Positions 1-7,492 of a stretch of DNA of 10,454 nucleotides are shown here, piece by piece. The stretch's first letter is position 1, and each line of letters begins with the position of its first letter. The translations under genes were made by a program, and so were the position numbers. Source of the stretch: Ramicandelaber brevisporus (taxonomy: Eukaryota; Kickxellomycota; Ramicandelaberales; Ramicandelaberaceae); assembly GCA_025201865.1 (NCBI GenBank), contig MU603320.1:1-10454 (forward strand), given 5' to 3'. The notes beneath the pieces were generated by a model, which saw nothing but the letters and a program-made list of their open reading frames with translations, had not been told where the DNA came from and ran no database searches.

Positions 1-329
1 CTTTGTGTAGAAACCACTCGTGAACAGAAGGAACAGATCTGTGCAAAGTATCCACACATCACTCTCAAGGCAAAGTTGGATTAGTAAACAGCTAGTAGCC
101 ATTATATACCTTTAATCTATAAGCATCTCATTAAAGCTAATGTAAAGCTAATTATGAAGTAATGCAAAAGAGTACAAATGTGTACCTGACTGCTAGCGCT
201 ATTCTTCATTCGTCTATCTCATTACACATCTGCAATTCTCTCTCTCGTTTACACACTCTCACACAGGTTCGCAACAACAACAGTGGTAGATTAAAAAAAA
301 ATCATAACTCGACAGACACGACGCGCTCG
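1..329 (+). promoter_or_regulatory. Upstream region and 5' leader of GAA1
   Basis: No convincing gene is seen here. A TATATA lies at 103-108, and a pyrimidine-rich stretch (about 201-262, pure CT at 236-246) follows it, an arrangement common around fungal transcription starts. ATGs occur at 140, 154, 162 and 178, and then none until 330. If transcription starts within or after the CT-rich stretch, 330 is the first AUG. The ATG at 162 is in frame with GAA1 and would add 56 residues rich in Ser, Thr and Asn with no resemblance to the family. I therefore treat it as leader or promoter, although it cannot be excluded. Confidence 0.5.
103..108 (+). promoter_or_regulatory. Candidate TATA box for GAA1
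   Basis: TATATA stands 222 bases before the chosen start codon and about 95-155 bases before the CT-rich stretch. AT-rich hexamers arise easily by chance in such sequence, so this is only a candidate. Confidence 0.3.
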
Positions 330-2480
330 ATGATCAGGCGGCTGTTTCTCCAAGGCGGCGGCAGTACACCCGAAGAGCAGCTCACCAATCGCGCTGCCAA
401 AGTACGCGCCATCTTTGCCCACGTAACCCGTCTTCTCTCTCTCATTTGCATCCCGCTTCTCTTCATCACGCCAGTGTGGCTTGCTCTGTTACCACACCCC
501 AAACTCACAGTGAGCACTCGTGTTGATGAAAATGCATTGATGCCTGGACGGACCTGGGGATCGATTGGTGATGAAGAGACCCGGAACATAACGCAGTACT
601 CTCACATCATTCGGCCATATGTGCCAGTTGCATTGTCGTCTTCGAGTTTGAATGGTGCTGGACACGAGGAGCGAGAGATGATTGCAGCGCAGAAGCGAGC
701 GGCGATGCTGCAGACTGAGTTTGAGAAGCTGGGCTTGGATAGCGAGATCCAGCCTTTCCAGTTTAGAGATCCTGTCACTGGAAAGCTGCATTGGGGTGCA
801 AATGTACACGCTGTGCTGAGAGCTGCTCGTGGTGATGCAACGGAAGGTTTACTACTGGCTGCACCGTGGCTAGGTGGTGTAAATGCCGATGAAGACAATT
901 CGCTCGGTGTTTCAATGGTATTGATGATGGCGAGACATCATCGTCGTTTCAAGCATCTGACTCGCGATTATGTATTCTTGATTGCTGATCACGGCCGCAT
1001 TGGTGCAAATGCTTGGCTGCAAGGCTATTATTCCACCGGCTCATCTCGTTCGACAGGCAGCAGCACTGCTACAACTGCAATTCGCGCTGGTCCAGTCACG
1101 CTGCATGGCGGTGCATTGCAAGCTGGTTTCGCAATTGAGATGCCACTGTCTGGTGACACTGATTACCGCTCAGTTGAGATTCATTACGAGGGTCGCAATG
1201 GTCAGATTCCAAATCAGGATATCGTCAGCATTTACCGCCACATTGCTTCTGAGGAACACATGGATTTGAAATTCTGTGCTAATGACCCCGATGATGAGTC
1301 TGAAAAGAAATCATGGCTGGAATGGATTGAGCAGAACTTGTTTATTTGGTCGCAGAATGATGCAAGAGAGCATTTCTCGCAATTAAAGGGCTTTGTGAGT
1401 AAGGTCGGATCGCAGGCATTTGGTAGATTTACTGGCATCCACGGCATGTTTCATCAATATCGCATCGACGCCATCACACTTCGTGCAGTTCCAAACAAGT
1501 CGCTGGTTCAAGAGCAAACCGATAGCGAGGAGCGCGATAGATTGCCAGAGCACGGCCCAAACGATGTCATTGAAGGTCATAAACGTATGGCCAAAATTGT
1601 TGAATCTGGGCTGAGATGTGTCAATAACCTGCATGAGCATTTGCATCATTCTGTGTCGCTGTATGTGATGGTAAGCCCACTCAAGCATTTGCCGATTAGT
1701 CTTTTGGCGCCTCCGGTTGTGGTTTCTGCAGTTGGATTGTGCTTTGCAGCGCTGTCAGAATGGTGGAAGATTCAAAGCGATGTCATTGAGCCAAAGAGTG
1801 CCAACAGCAAAGTTGAAATTGATCGAATTGCGAAACAAACATTGTTGATGGAGCACTTGCTGTATAATGCATTGGGAAGCTCATTGACAGTTTGGATTAG
1901 AAACGTTGCATTTGGTGCTGGATTGTTGACTGTTGGATCGATTTTGGCGACACTTGTGCAGCATGTAACTCGGCTATCGCTGCTTCCACCAAGCATGGCT
2001 GCCCTTCCATTGCAGCCGCTACTCTGGTACTCACTAAGCATCTCAATGTGCATCAGTTGGCTATTCAGTACTCGCAGTGCAAAGTCATCGGCTGGTCAGC
2101 AGCTGAATGCCTCAAATTGGCGCGAATTGCGATCTCTTACACTGTTGCTCGCATCGACTATGATTCTGATCAGCACATTCATCAATATAGGCCTTGCAGT
2201 CTACCTGGCTGTCACAATTGCAATCCCCTATGGCGTCGCTGGCCGTCCATCCTCAAACATTGGCACCAGAGTCATCCGTGTGCTTGTGCTGATTCTGAGC
2301 AGTCCGTATGCCGCTCTTTTCATTGCGAGTTGGTACGATGCTAGCGGCAGCAGCGGCTTGATTCAACTGCTCGAGTTTATTGTGCGCGACTATTGGCTGT
2401 GTGACTCGTGGCTGCTGTATATTGTGCATCTGATTTGGATTCCATTGCAGTTAAATATGCTGTCAATTGCCCTTTTGTAA
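330..2480 (+). CDS. GAA1: GPI transamidase subunit Gaa1 (GPAA1 homologue)
   Basis: This is a 716-residue subunit of the ER-membrane GPI transamidase, which swaps the C-terminal signal of a protein for a preassembled GPI anchor. The layout fits the family: a short cytosolic N-terminus, a first membrane segment at about 35-54, and a DENALMPG motif at 65-72 matching the family's SENAL-P motif just inside the lumen. A large luminal M28-peptidase-like domain follows. It includes LIADHGRIGANAWL, a GRNGQIPNQD motif and the family's GIHGMFHQYRIDAITL block. The rest holds about six or seven hydrophobic segments between 452 and the C-terminus. The protein is about 100 residues longer than the yeast and human proteins (about 615-620). 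A Ser/Thr-rich stretch after GYYSTG is part of the excess. The start at 330 was chosen because the family's first membrane segment lies close to the N-terminus; its context is weak (T at -3). The alternative in-frame ATG at 162 has G at -3. No intron is needed to recover the family motifs. The gene is convergent with the ankyrin gene downstream. Confidence 0.9.
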   Translation: MIRRLFLQGGGSTPEEQLTNRAAKVRAIFAHVTRLLSLICIPLLFITPVWLALLPHPKLTVSTRVDENALMPGRTWGSIGDEETRNITQYSHIIRPYVPVALSSSSLNGAGHEEREMIAAQKRAAMLQTEFEKLGLDSEIQPFQFRDPVTGKLHWGANVHAVLRAARGDATEGLLLAAPWLGGVNADEDNSLGVSMVLMMARHHRRFKHLTRDYVFLIADHGRIGANAWLQGYYSTGSSRSTGSSTATTAIRAGPVTLHGGALQAGFAIEMPLSGDTDYRSVEIHYEGRNGQIPNQDIVSIYRHIASEEHMDLKFCANDPDDESEKKSWLEWIEQNLFIWSQNDAREHFSQLKGFVSKVGSQAFGRFTGIHGMFHQYRIDAITLRAVPNKSLVQEQTDSEERDRLPEHGPNDVIEGHKRMAKIVESGLRCVNNLHEHLHHSVSLYVMVSPLKHLPISLLAPPVVVSAVGLCFAALSEWWKIQSDVIEPKSANSKVEIDRIAKQTLLMEHLLYNALGSSLTVWIRNVAFGAGLLTVGSILATLVQHVTRLSLLPPSMAALPLQPLLWYSLSISMCISWLFSTRSAKSSAGQQLNASNWRELRSLTLLLASTMILISTFINIGLAVYLAVTIAIPYGVAGRPSSNIGTRVIRVLVLILSSPYAALFIASWYDASGSSGLIQLLEFIVRDYWLCDSWLLYIVHLIWIPLQLNMLSIALL

Positions 2481-2607
2481 ACATTGTCTTTCTGTCTATT
2501 TTAGTTTAGTTTTAAAATAATTAGATACTCATTAGGAATTAAAAAAAGGTTATTAAACATGTGATTGAAAGAAGAAGAAAAATGAGGAACGAAAGCTATG
2601 TGAAACA

Positions 2608-2622
2608 AATAAAGCAAATAAA
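2608..2622 (+). terminator. Tandem poly(A) signals of GAA1
   Basis: Two AATAAA hexamers at 2608-2613 and 2617-2622 lie about 130 bases after the GAA1 stop. A third lies at 2739-2744. The tandem pair is at a typical fungal 3' UTR distance and is the best candidate for directing cleavage. Confidence 0.5.
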
Positions 2623-2824
2623 AAGAGAAGTAATGATGATAATAATGATAATAATGATATGTAATTGAGTTCAAATATGGTATAGATTGGCGTGAGGGAG
2701 GGGGATGTGTTGTGCAAACAGATGGATGGTTGAATGTGAATAAATGAATAGTCATCACAATCATTACTGAAGTTATAGTGTAAATCAGTATGAGAGAGGT
2801 GGATGTAAATGATGGTGACAGTGA

Positions 2825-2841
2825 CAATGTCAGCGACATTG
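2825..2841. repeat. Short inverted repeat next to the ankyrin-gene stop
   Basis: CAATGTC and GACATTG form a perfect 7-base inverted repeat with a 3-base loop. It lies 17 bases past the stop of the minus-strand ankyrin gene, so its RNA could form a small hairpin at the start of that 3' UTR. It is short enough to be chance. Confidence 0.25.
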
Positions 2842-2857
2842 AGGTTGCGATTGTGCA

Positions 2858-5800
2858 TTAGAGTGGTTGAATGTTCTTGAGAGCCAGTTTAGGAGGCAAT
2901 CGAGCAACTGTTGTCCTGATGGATGTCGGTGATGATGGCATTGATACTGACCCAATATTCCTTGCTTTAACTGGTGATAGTGATGCCAGATTGACATTGG
3001 ACATGGCCTTCAACACTGGCTTCGAGTCTGGCTCTGGAGTTGATCGATGCGACCGAGATCCGGCTGCGGTTGATGAATTGTAGCCAAGATCAACAGCCAC
3101 TGTAATCATATTGAGACTCTCGCAAACCTGCGGGTAATCAGTCATGATGATGGCAAACAAGTCATCCAGTCGAATAAAGTGCAGCGGCATTGCACAGAAC
3201 TGCGGCTTTGTTGGACGATTCCAATCACCATCAGCAGTGGAAGTCTTGTCAGATGGACTAACTCGTGTCATCAATTCATCAAATGGTGACCACAATCGAT
3301 TCTTCTGAGAGGGGGAGACTGGCTGACGAACCAATTTTGGATATCTGGAGAGCAATGGATCACTAGTACTGCCACTAGCTGCGGGTGCAGAAAATGGAGA
3401 CATTCCCAGCATCAGTCTAATTTGCAAATCAACCACAAACAGTTCGCGTCTTGCAGCACCATTGCTGTCAGAGAGATCCAAATGCACAGTGTAGAGTGGC
3501 AAAAATCTACGAATTCGCTCCAAACTAGAATTAAGCCCACTGTTGTTAACCAGAGCAGTGGTGGCTGTTGCTGCTGCTGCTGCTGTTGTTGTTGACGAAG
3601 ATGAATCTGGTTCAAGTTTGACTTTGCGAGGAGGAATGGCCTTTCTCGAATCAGCCTCATCAGACCACAGGTTGGATGATTCAACTCCATCATCTGATGC
3701 TTTGTCATTATCACCTCTATTGCCACGTCTGATCAGTCTCCGTTTTGACACAGGAGATGCTGTCCTTCTTGAATTGGCTGCAGCACCATTGTTATTGTTA
3801 CTATCGACTCTACGATATTTACTTGATGCAGATGCAGATGCAGATTCACGGTCACTGAATTCACTCGCACTGCGTTTAGATGGTAACGATGCGGTTTGCT
3901 TCTCATTGCTGTTGGCTGGAGATGCTCTTGCTGAAGAACGGGCACTGCCACCATTGCGCTTACCAATTGTTGGATCACCTCGTTGATTTCTTGATTTGGA
4001 TGGCTCTTCACTAATATTGGCATCATCATCACGAGCACCATTGTCATTGCCAATATCGCTATCGTTATCATCATCAACATCTCTGTCGGTAATGGCTGAG
4101 ACTGGTTTCAATCCAGCTGCAGCTGCTGCGGCCGCAATTCGTGACATTCTGCTACTGGCTGATCTCCTTTGTGACTCTGATGGTTTACTGCTTTTCTTTT
4201 GGCCTTTTCGTGCATCTCTATTTTCGATTCGTTCAATCATTTTGGCAATCTGCATAATTTTCCGCTGTTCTCTTGGAATCACCTCAGCTGATGTAAAATA
4301 GTAATTAGTGCCTGCAGGTTCATCATCATCTACCATTGCTGTTCTGCGTCTACTGTGAGTGCTGTTACTGCTGCTTCTATTGATTGAGTGATTTGATGCA
4401 ATACTACTGCTGCCGTGCCTTAATTTGCCGCCTCTTCTAGAATTAGTTGATGTTCTGTCTGATAATAGGCTCTCATTCTCACTATCACTTGCACTACTAT
4501 TTCCTCCATTTGAACTAGCATCGCCTTCGCTGTCGACACCACTACCATTGTCATTATCATCATTATCATCTGCAATAACCATGCCATCATTTTCATCTCG
4601 AGTATTTCTCCTCCGTGTGTTTCCATTAATTACTGGCTGCTGCTGTCTCCTAGCTGATCTCCTTGATGTAGTTGTGGTTGTAGTTACAGTCGTCTGTTGC
4701 TGTTGTTGCTGTTGTTGCCTTACTGTCGATGTTGCTGTTGATGATGACTGTCTGTTGCCTCTTGTTCTCGATGTGACCAATGTTGACCCACTGTGACTGG
4801 ATACGGTTTCTGCATCTCTGGCATCTGCAGCAGTCTGTTTTAGGTCGATTGAAGAAACGGGAGGAGCAGCTCCAGCCAATAACAAAATCTCCAAAATCTC
4901 GCTTCTTGCTTTGTTCTTCTCGATTACATCGTCTTCATCATCTTCCTCCACTGGTGATATTACAACATCAGCTGGCTTTTCGCAGGTATCGTTTCCAATC
5001 ATAACCTGCGCCTTGTATTCATTCACCAATATCTTAACCACATCAACATGGCCATTTGAGCATGCATCATGCAGAGCGGTGTCACCTGCATCGCCCTTTA
5101 TATTAACATCTGCTCCATACTGCAACAAAAGACGAGTAATGTCTGAATGGCCATTTAAAGCTGCTTCGTGCAAAGGTGTCCACAGTGCATTGTCGCGTGC
5201 ATTTGGATCTGCTCCCAATTGCAGTAATTCAAGTGCTACTTTACAATCGCCCTTTGAGCATGCTTTGTGCAGTCTGGTTCTTCCCAGTCCATCCTTATGT
5301 GCAATCCGTCTATCCAATGCTGCTGCGGCCGCTGCTGCTGACAATCCTCCTCCACGCACTCCTCCGCCTCGTCTCGCACTTCTACCCATCCCTCTTACAG
5401 CTGTAGCGGACGACTGTTGTCTGTTTGATGCAACTCTTGCTGGTGAAGCAATTGTGCTAGTATTGGTGCGAGTAGTAGTGGTAGTACTGGTGGCTGTGAT
5501 AGTAGCTGTTGCTGCTGTGGCTGGAGTTGTTATTTCTGTGATCAGCTTCGATTTCTTGATGGGAGAAGTTACACTTTTAGGCTTTGTTAGTGCTGATACT
5601 GATGCTGATGCTGATTTTGGAGATGAATCATCCAAATCACTCAAATCCGATCCGTCAGAATCACTATTTCCAAATATAGCTGTATATGTGGCACGTGCAT
5701 TCTCATTCCCTCTAAACATATCCAACTGGTCAGTTGCTGTTGTTGTTGCTGTCAAGTTAGTCGTGTTGTTCGATGTCACTGTTGATACGCTGTTGGATCT

Positions 5801-6586
5801 CTCCCTGACTAACTCTGATTGCTGATCATGTTGTTGCTGATGTTGCTGCTGCTGTTGACTCTGATTGGGTAATGTTGACATGGTTGACATGGTTGATTGT
5901 TGCTGTTGCTGTTGTTGTTGTTGCTGAATAGTAATTTGAGGTGAACTCCAAATGTCAGAATCGTCTCCAACAACTGTGTCGTCGTCTGAGGATACAGTCT
6001 CGTTTCTAGTATCTTCGCCAGCTGAAGGTGTAATAATGACACCAAATCCTGCAACAGAGAGTGCCTGTGCTGTAGCTGAACTTGTAGCCGTAGTCGTGTT
6101 GTGGTCTGTGAGCTTATCCGGTTTAATAAATGCAGCTGTGGCCGACTCATACTTGTCTTGCTGTCGCTGTTGTTGGTGTTGTTGATGTTGCTGGTTTTGT
6201 TCTTGCTGATGCTGCTGTTGTAGTGAATGGTTACTACTATTGCTAACAGTCGAGCTTGAATGCGGTCTCTGTTGCTGATGCTTCTGGTGCTCAATTGGCT
6301 GGAGTGGCTCTCTAGTTGAATCCTTCAGCGCTGATTGACGACGTTGGTGTTGGTGCTGGTGCTGGTGCTGTGGTTGCTGCTGTTGGTGTAACCTTGAGCT
6401 GGCAGCAGAGTCCATCAACCGAATGGATCTATCGACTCGGTCGATTCTCTCGTTGTTAGTGTTGTTTGATGACAACAGTGTAGTCTTGGGCAATGTTACT
6501 GATACTGCGTGCGAGAATGTTGGTGGTGGCGACAATGGAACTGCTTGATGTTGAAATGTAGAAGTTACAATGTTGCTGCAATACAT
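2858..6586 (-). CDS. Ankyrin-repeat protein resembling Hos4/ANKRD11-12, probable chromatin factor
   Basis: This 1242-residue protein is mostly low-complexity and disordered. Residues 1-430 are rich in Gln, His, Ser and Thr, with a run of ten Gln and an Arg/Gly patch. Three to four ankyrin repeats span about 431-540 (TRLHKAC-KGD, TPLHEAALNGH, DTALHDACSNGH). Their order and wording closely follow those of Hos4 and animal ANKRD11/12. An acidic EEDDEDD stretch and a helix ending LLLAGAAPP come next, followed by a long Ser/Asp/Arg-rich linker with basic nuclear-signal-like patches (SKRRLIRR). A conserved-looking C-terminal region at about 1021-1165 includes RRFLPLYTVHLDL, DLQIRLMLG, RYPKLVRQPVSPSQKNRLW and a hydrophobic RLDDLFAIIMTDYP helix. 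From memory, the C-termini of fungal Hos4-type proteins carry a similar block. Hos4 is a subunit of the Set3 histone deacetylase complex, so a nuclear role in transcriptional repression is inferred. The first AUG after a 626-base AUG-free leader is at 6586. The alternative is 6415 (MDSAASS), giving 1185 residues. Both have weak contexts. Confidence 0.65.
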   Translation of the reverse strand: MYCSNIVTSTFQHQAVPLSPPPTFSHAVSVTLPKTTLLSSNNTNNERIDRVDRSIRLMDSAASSRLHQQQQPQHQHQHQHQRRQSALKDSTREPLQPIEHQKHQQQRPHSSSTVSNSSNHSLQQQHQQEQNQQHQQHQQQRQQDKYESATAAFIKPDKLTDHNTTTATSSATAQALSVAGFGVIITPSAGEDTRNETVSSDDDTVVGDDSDIWSSPQITIQQQQQQQQQQSTMSTMSTLPNQSQQQQQHQQQHDQQSELVRERSNSVSTVTSNNTTNLTATTTATDQLDMFRGNENARATYTAIFGNSDSDGSDLSDLDDSSPKSASASVSALTKPKSVTSPIKKSKLITEITTPATAATATITATSTTTTTRTNTSTIASPARVASNRQQSSATAVRGMGRSARRGGGVRGGGLSAAAAAAALDRRIAHKDGLGRTRLHKACSKGDCKVALELLQLGADPNARDNALWTPLHEAALNGHSDITRLLLQYGADVNIKGDAGDTALHDACSNGHVDVVKILVNEYKAQVMIGNDTCEKPADVVISPVEEDDEDDVIEKNKARSEILEILLLAGAAPPVSSIDLKQTAADARDAETVSSHSGSTLVTSRTRGNRQSSSTATSTVRQQQQQQQQTTVTTTTTTSRRSARRQQQPVINGNTRRRNTRDENDGMVIADDNDDNDNGSGVDSEGDASSNGGNSSASDSENESLLSDRTSTNSRRGGKLRHGSSSIASNHSINRSSSNSTHSRRRTAMVDDDEPAGTNYYFTSAEVIPREQRKIMQIAKMIERIENRDARKGQKKSSKPSESQRRSASSRMSRIAAAAAAAGLKPVSAITDRDVDDDNDSDIGNDNGARDDDANISEEPSKSRNQRGDPTIGKRNGGSARSSARASPANSNEKQTASLPSKRSASEFSDRESASASASSKYRRVDSNNNNGAAANSRRTASPVSKRRLIRRGNRGDNDKASDDGVESSNLWSDEADSRKAIPPRKVKLEPDSSSSTTTAAAAATATTALVNNSGLNSSLERIRRFLPLYTVHLDLSDSNGAARRELFVVDLQIRLMLGMSPFSAPAASGSTSDPLLSRYPKLVRQPVSPSQKNRLWSPFDELMTRVSPSDKTSTADGDWNRPTKPQFCAMPLHFIRLDDLFAIIMTDYPQVCESLNMITVAVDLGYNSSTAAGSRSHRSTPEPDSKPVLKAMSNVNLASLSPVKARNIGSVSMPSSPTSIRTTVARLPPKLALKNIQPL
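4694..4717 (-). repeat. CAG/CAA tract encoding eight glutamines
   Basis: Eight consecutive Gln codons, a mixture of CAG and CAA, lie in the linker after the ankyrin repeats. They are followed by a long Thr/Val string. The mixed codons suggest a tract that is older or less prone to slippage than a pure CAG run. Confidence 0.8.
5897..5926 (-). repeat. CAG/CAA tract encoding ten glutamines
   Basis: This is the longest pure Gln run in the ankyrin protein: ten codons, interrupted CAG/CAA. It is followed by a Ser-Thr-Met duplicate and further Gln/His clusters. It lies in the disordered N-terminal half, where Gln-rich segments commonly mediate interactions among transcription factors. Confidence 0.8.
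6344..6370 (-). repeat. Six-base repeat encoding Gln-His dipeptides
   Basis: A 6-base unit (CAGCAC/CAACAC on the coding strand) is repeated about four and a half times and encodes alternating Gln-His. A CAG/CAA cluster adjoins it. It is an in-frame hexanucleotide microsatellite, so its length may vary between strains without shifting the frame. Confidence 0.75.
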
Positions 6587-7212
6587 AAGAGAGCTGACGA
6601 CCAACGATGCAACAGATACTATGCAAGTCTACACCAGAAGCTGAGCCTCTCTCTTCGAATGATACTTCACAGTAGAGGCACAAGTTGAGGGAGCAAGAAA
6701 GAGGGAGGGTGTGTATGTGTATGTGTGTAAGAGGAGAAGGGGATAAGGAGAGAAGCAAGGGCAACGTCGGTGTCCAGTAACGGTTGCACACACACTAACT
6801 CAGTATCTCACTAACTCACACAAAGACGAGCAACGAAGGTGCACTGAGTGGAAGGATGCTGCGTGGAGCTGCTGGCACAAAGAGATGCAGATGAACTTCA
6901 CACTTGCTGTCTGTCTGTCTGTCTGTCTGTCTGTTGTTGTTCTGTCTGTTGCTGCTCAGGTTGTCCGTTGCACTACAGTTGCTTGATGCTCGCTTCTTAG
7001 CCTGGACAGGACGGTGGTCAACGTATGCTTCTTCGTCTTCGACGACTACTAACTAGCTAACTAGCAAGAAATGATGGAGGTGGTCGATCTTTTTGTGGGG
7101 GAGAAAATAATTCGATAAAAAAAGAAAAAGAACGCTGCAATACAAAAGTGAAACACACACAAAACACAAACACAAACAGAGAGAGAATGAGAGAGAGAAT
7201 GCAGTGTGTCAA
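6587..7212 (-). promoter_or_regulatory. Probable long AUG-free 5' leader of the ankyrin gene
   Basis: No coding potential is seen in these 626 bases. The minus strand has not one ATG between 7215 and the start at 6586, whereas the plus strand has 14 in the same interval. This is what a long scanned leader would look like. On the sense strand it is pyrimidine-rich in blocks (about 6640-6770 and 7179-7199) and carries the ACAG repeat. No convincing TATA box was found on the minus strand, so the transcription start is uncertain; the CT-rich block near 7180-7200 is one candidate. Confidence 0.5.
6907..6934. repeat. (CTGT)7 microsatellite
   Basis: Seven perfect CTGT copies are followed by degenerate TGT/CTGT units to about 6955. 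In the sense of the ankyrin gene this is (ACAG)7 in its presumed 5' leader. Perfect tetranucleotide arrays of this kind are usually length-polymorphic. Confidence 0.95.
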
Positions 7213-7492
7213 CATTGCGAGAAAGCGTCTCTCCTACACTTTTTTTTTCGACTTTCGACAACAAAACACACTCGCTCGACTGTAAATAAACAAATACATA
7301 GATTCACGAATGAATGAATGAATAACTTTAATGTCACCACCAAGGAGACTTTAAAACAAACCAAAAAAAACAAGTGTCACTTTGAAAGAAACCTTTTTAA
7401 AAAAAAAAGAAAGAAAATAGAAAGAGAGTGAAGCTGAACGAAGAAGGGAAGAAAAATGGAAGAGAAGAAGATTGCGAGTGAAAGAGTGAGTG
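7213..7492 (-). other. Probable 3' UTR of the lectin gene
   Basis: This stretch follows the lectin stop. It is strongly purine-rich on the plus strand, with A-rich runs, and has no credible ORF. A minus-strand ATTAAA at 7332-7327, about 160 bases after the stop, is the best candidate poly(A) signal. Four GAAT copies lie at 7308-7323. The boundary with the ankyrin-gene leader is not visible directly and was placed at the last minus-strand ATG. Confidence 0.4.
7327..7332 (-). terminator. Candidate poly(A) signal of the lectin gene
   Basis: ATTAAA on the minus strand, the commonest variant of AATAAA, lies about 160 bases beyond the lectin stop codon. No AATAAA was found closer on that strand. 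Confidence 0.3.

Larger units (their letters stand above)
2481..2857. other. Convergent intergenic region holding both 3' UTRs
   Basis: This 377-base spacer separates the GAA1 stop from the stop of the ankyrin gene on the other strand. It holds AATAAA signals on the + strand, short GAT/AAT triplet runs at about 2634-2660, and GA-rich and TG-rich simple sequence. No credible ORF is present: the open frames on the minus strand are low-complexity Ser/Leu/Tyr strings. No canonical AATAAA is obvious on the minus strand for the ankyrin gene. The two transcripts may overlap at their 3' ends. Confidence 0.6.

Noticed and set aside
260-270. CACAG/GTT as a 3' splice site of a 5' UTR intron in GAA1
   Set aside because: A pyrimidine-rich stretch precedes it, but no convincing donor and branch point were found upstream. 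The tract is equally explained as a promoter CT block.
3543-3986. A 147-codon plus-strand open frame rich in Leu, Ala, Val and Asp
   Set aside because: It is antisense to the Ser/Asp-rich linker of the ankyrin protein; its Asp-Ala repeats come from the complement of the Ser-Ala repeat. No promoter or domain supports it.
4911-5825. A 304-codon open frame on the plus strand, antisense to the ankyrin gene
   Set aside because: It lies over CAG/CAA, GCN and ACN repeats that lack stop codons in several frames. Its translation is a Val/Ala/Ser/Leu string with no domain, while the minus-strand frame carries clear ankyrin repeats.
6908-6960. CRISPR-like or satellite array
   Set aside because: It is a simple tetranucleotide microsatellite without spacers, in a eukaryotic context.
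7061-7264. A 67-codon minus-strand open frame upstream of the ankyrin gene
   Set aside because: It is a low-complexity Ser/Leu/Val/Cys/Phe string from the CT- and GT-rich leader. It has no ATG after 7215, and no homology or context supports it.
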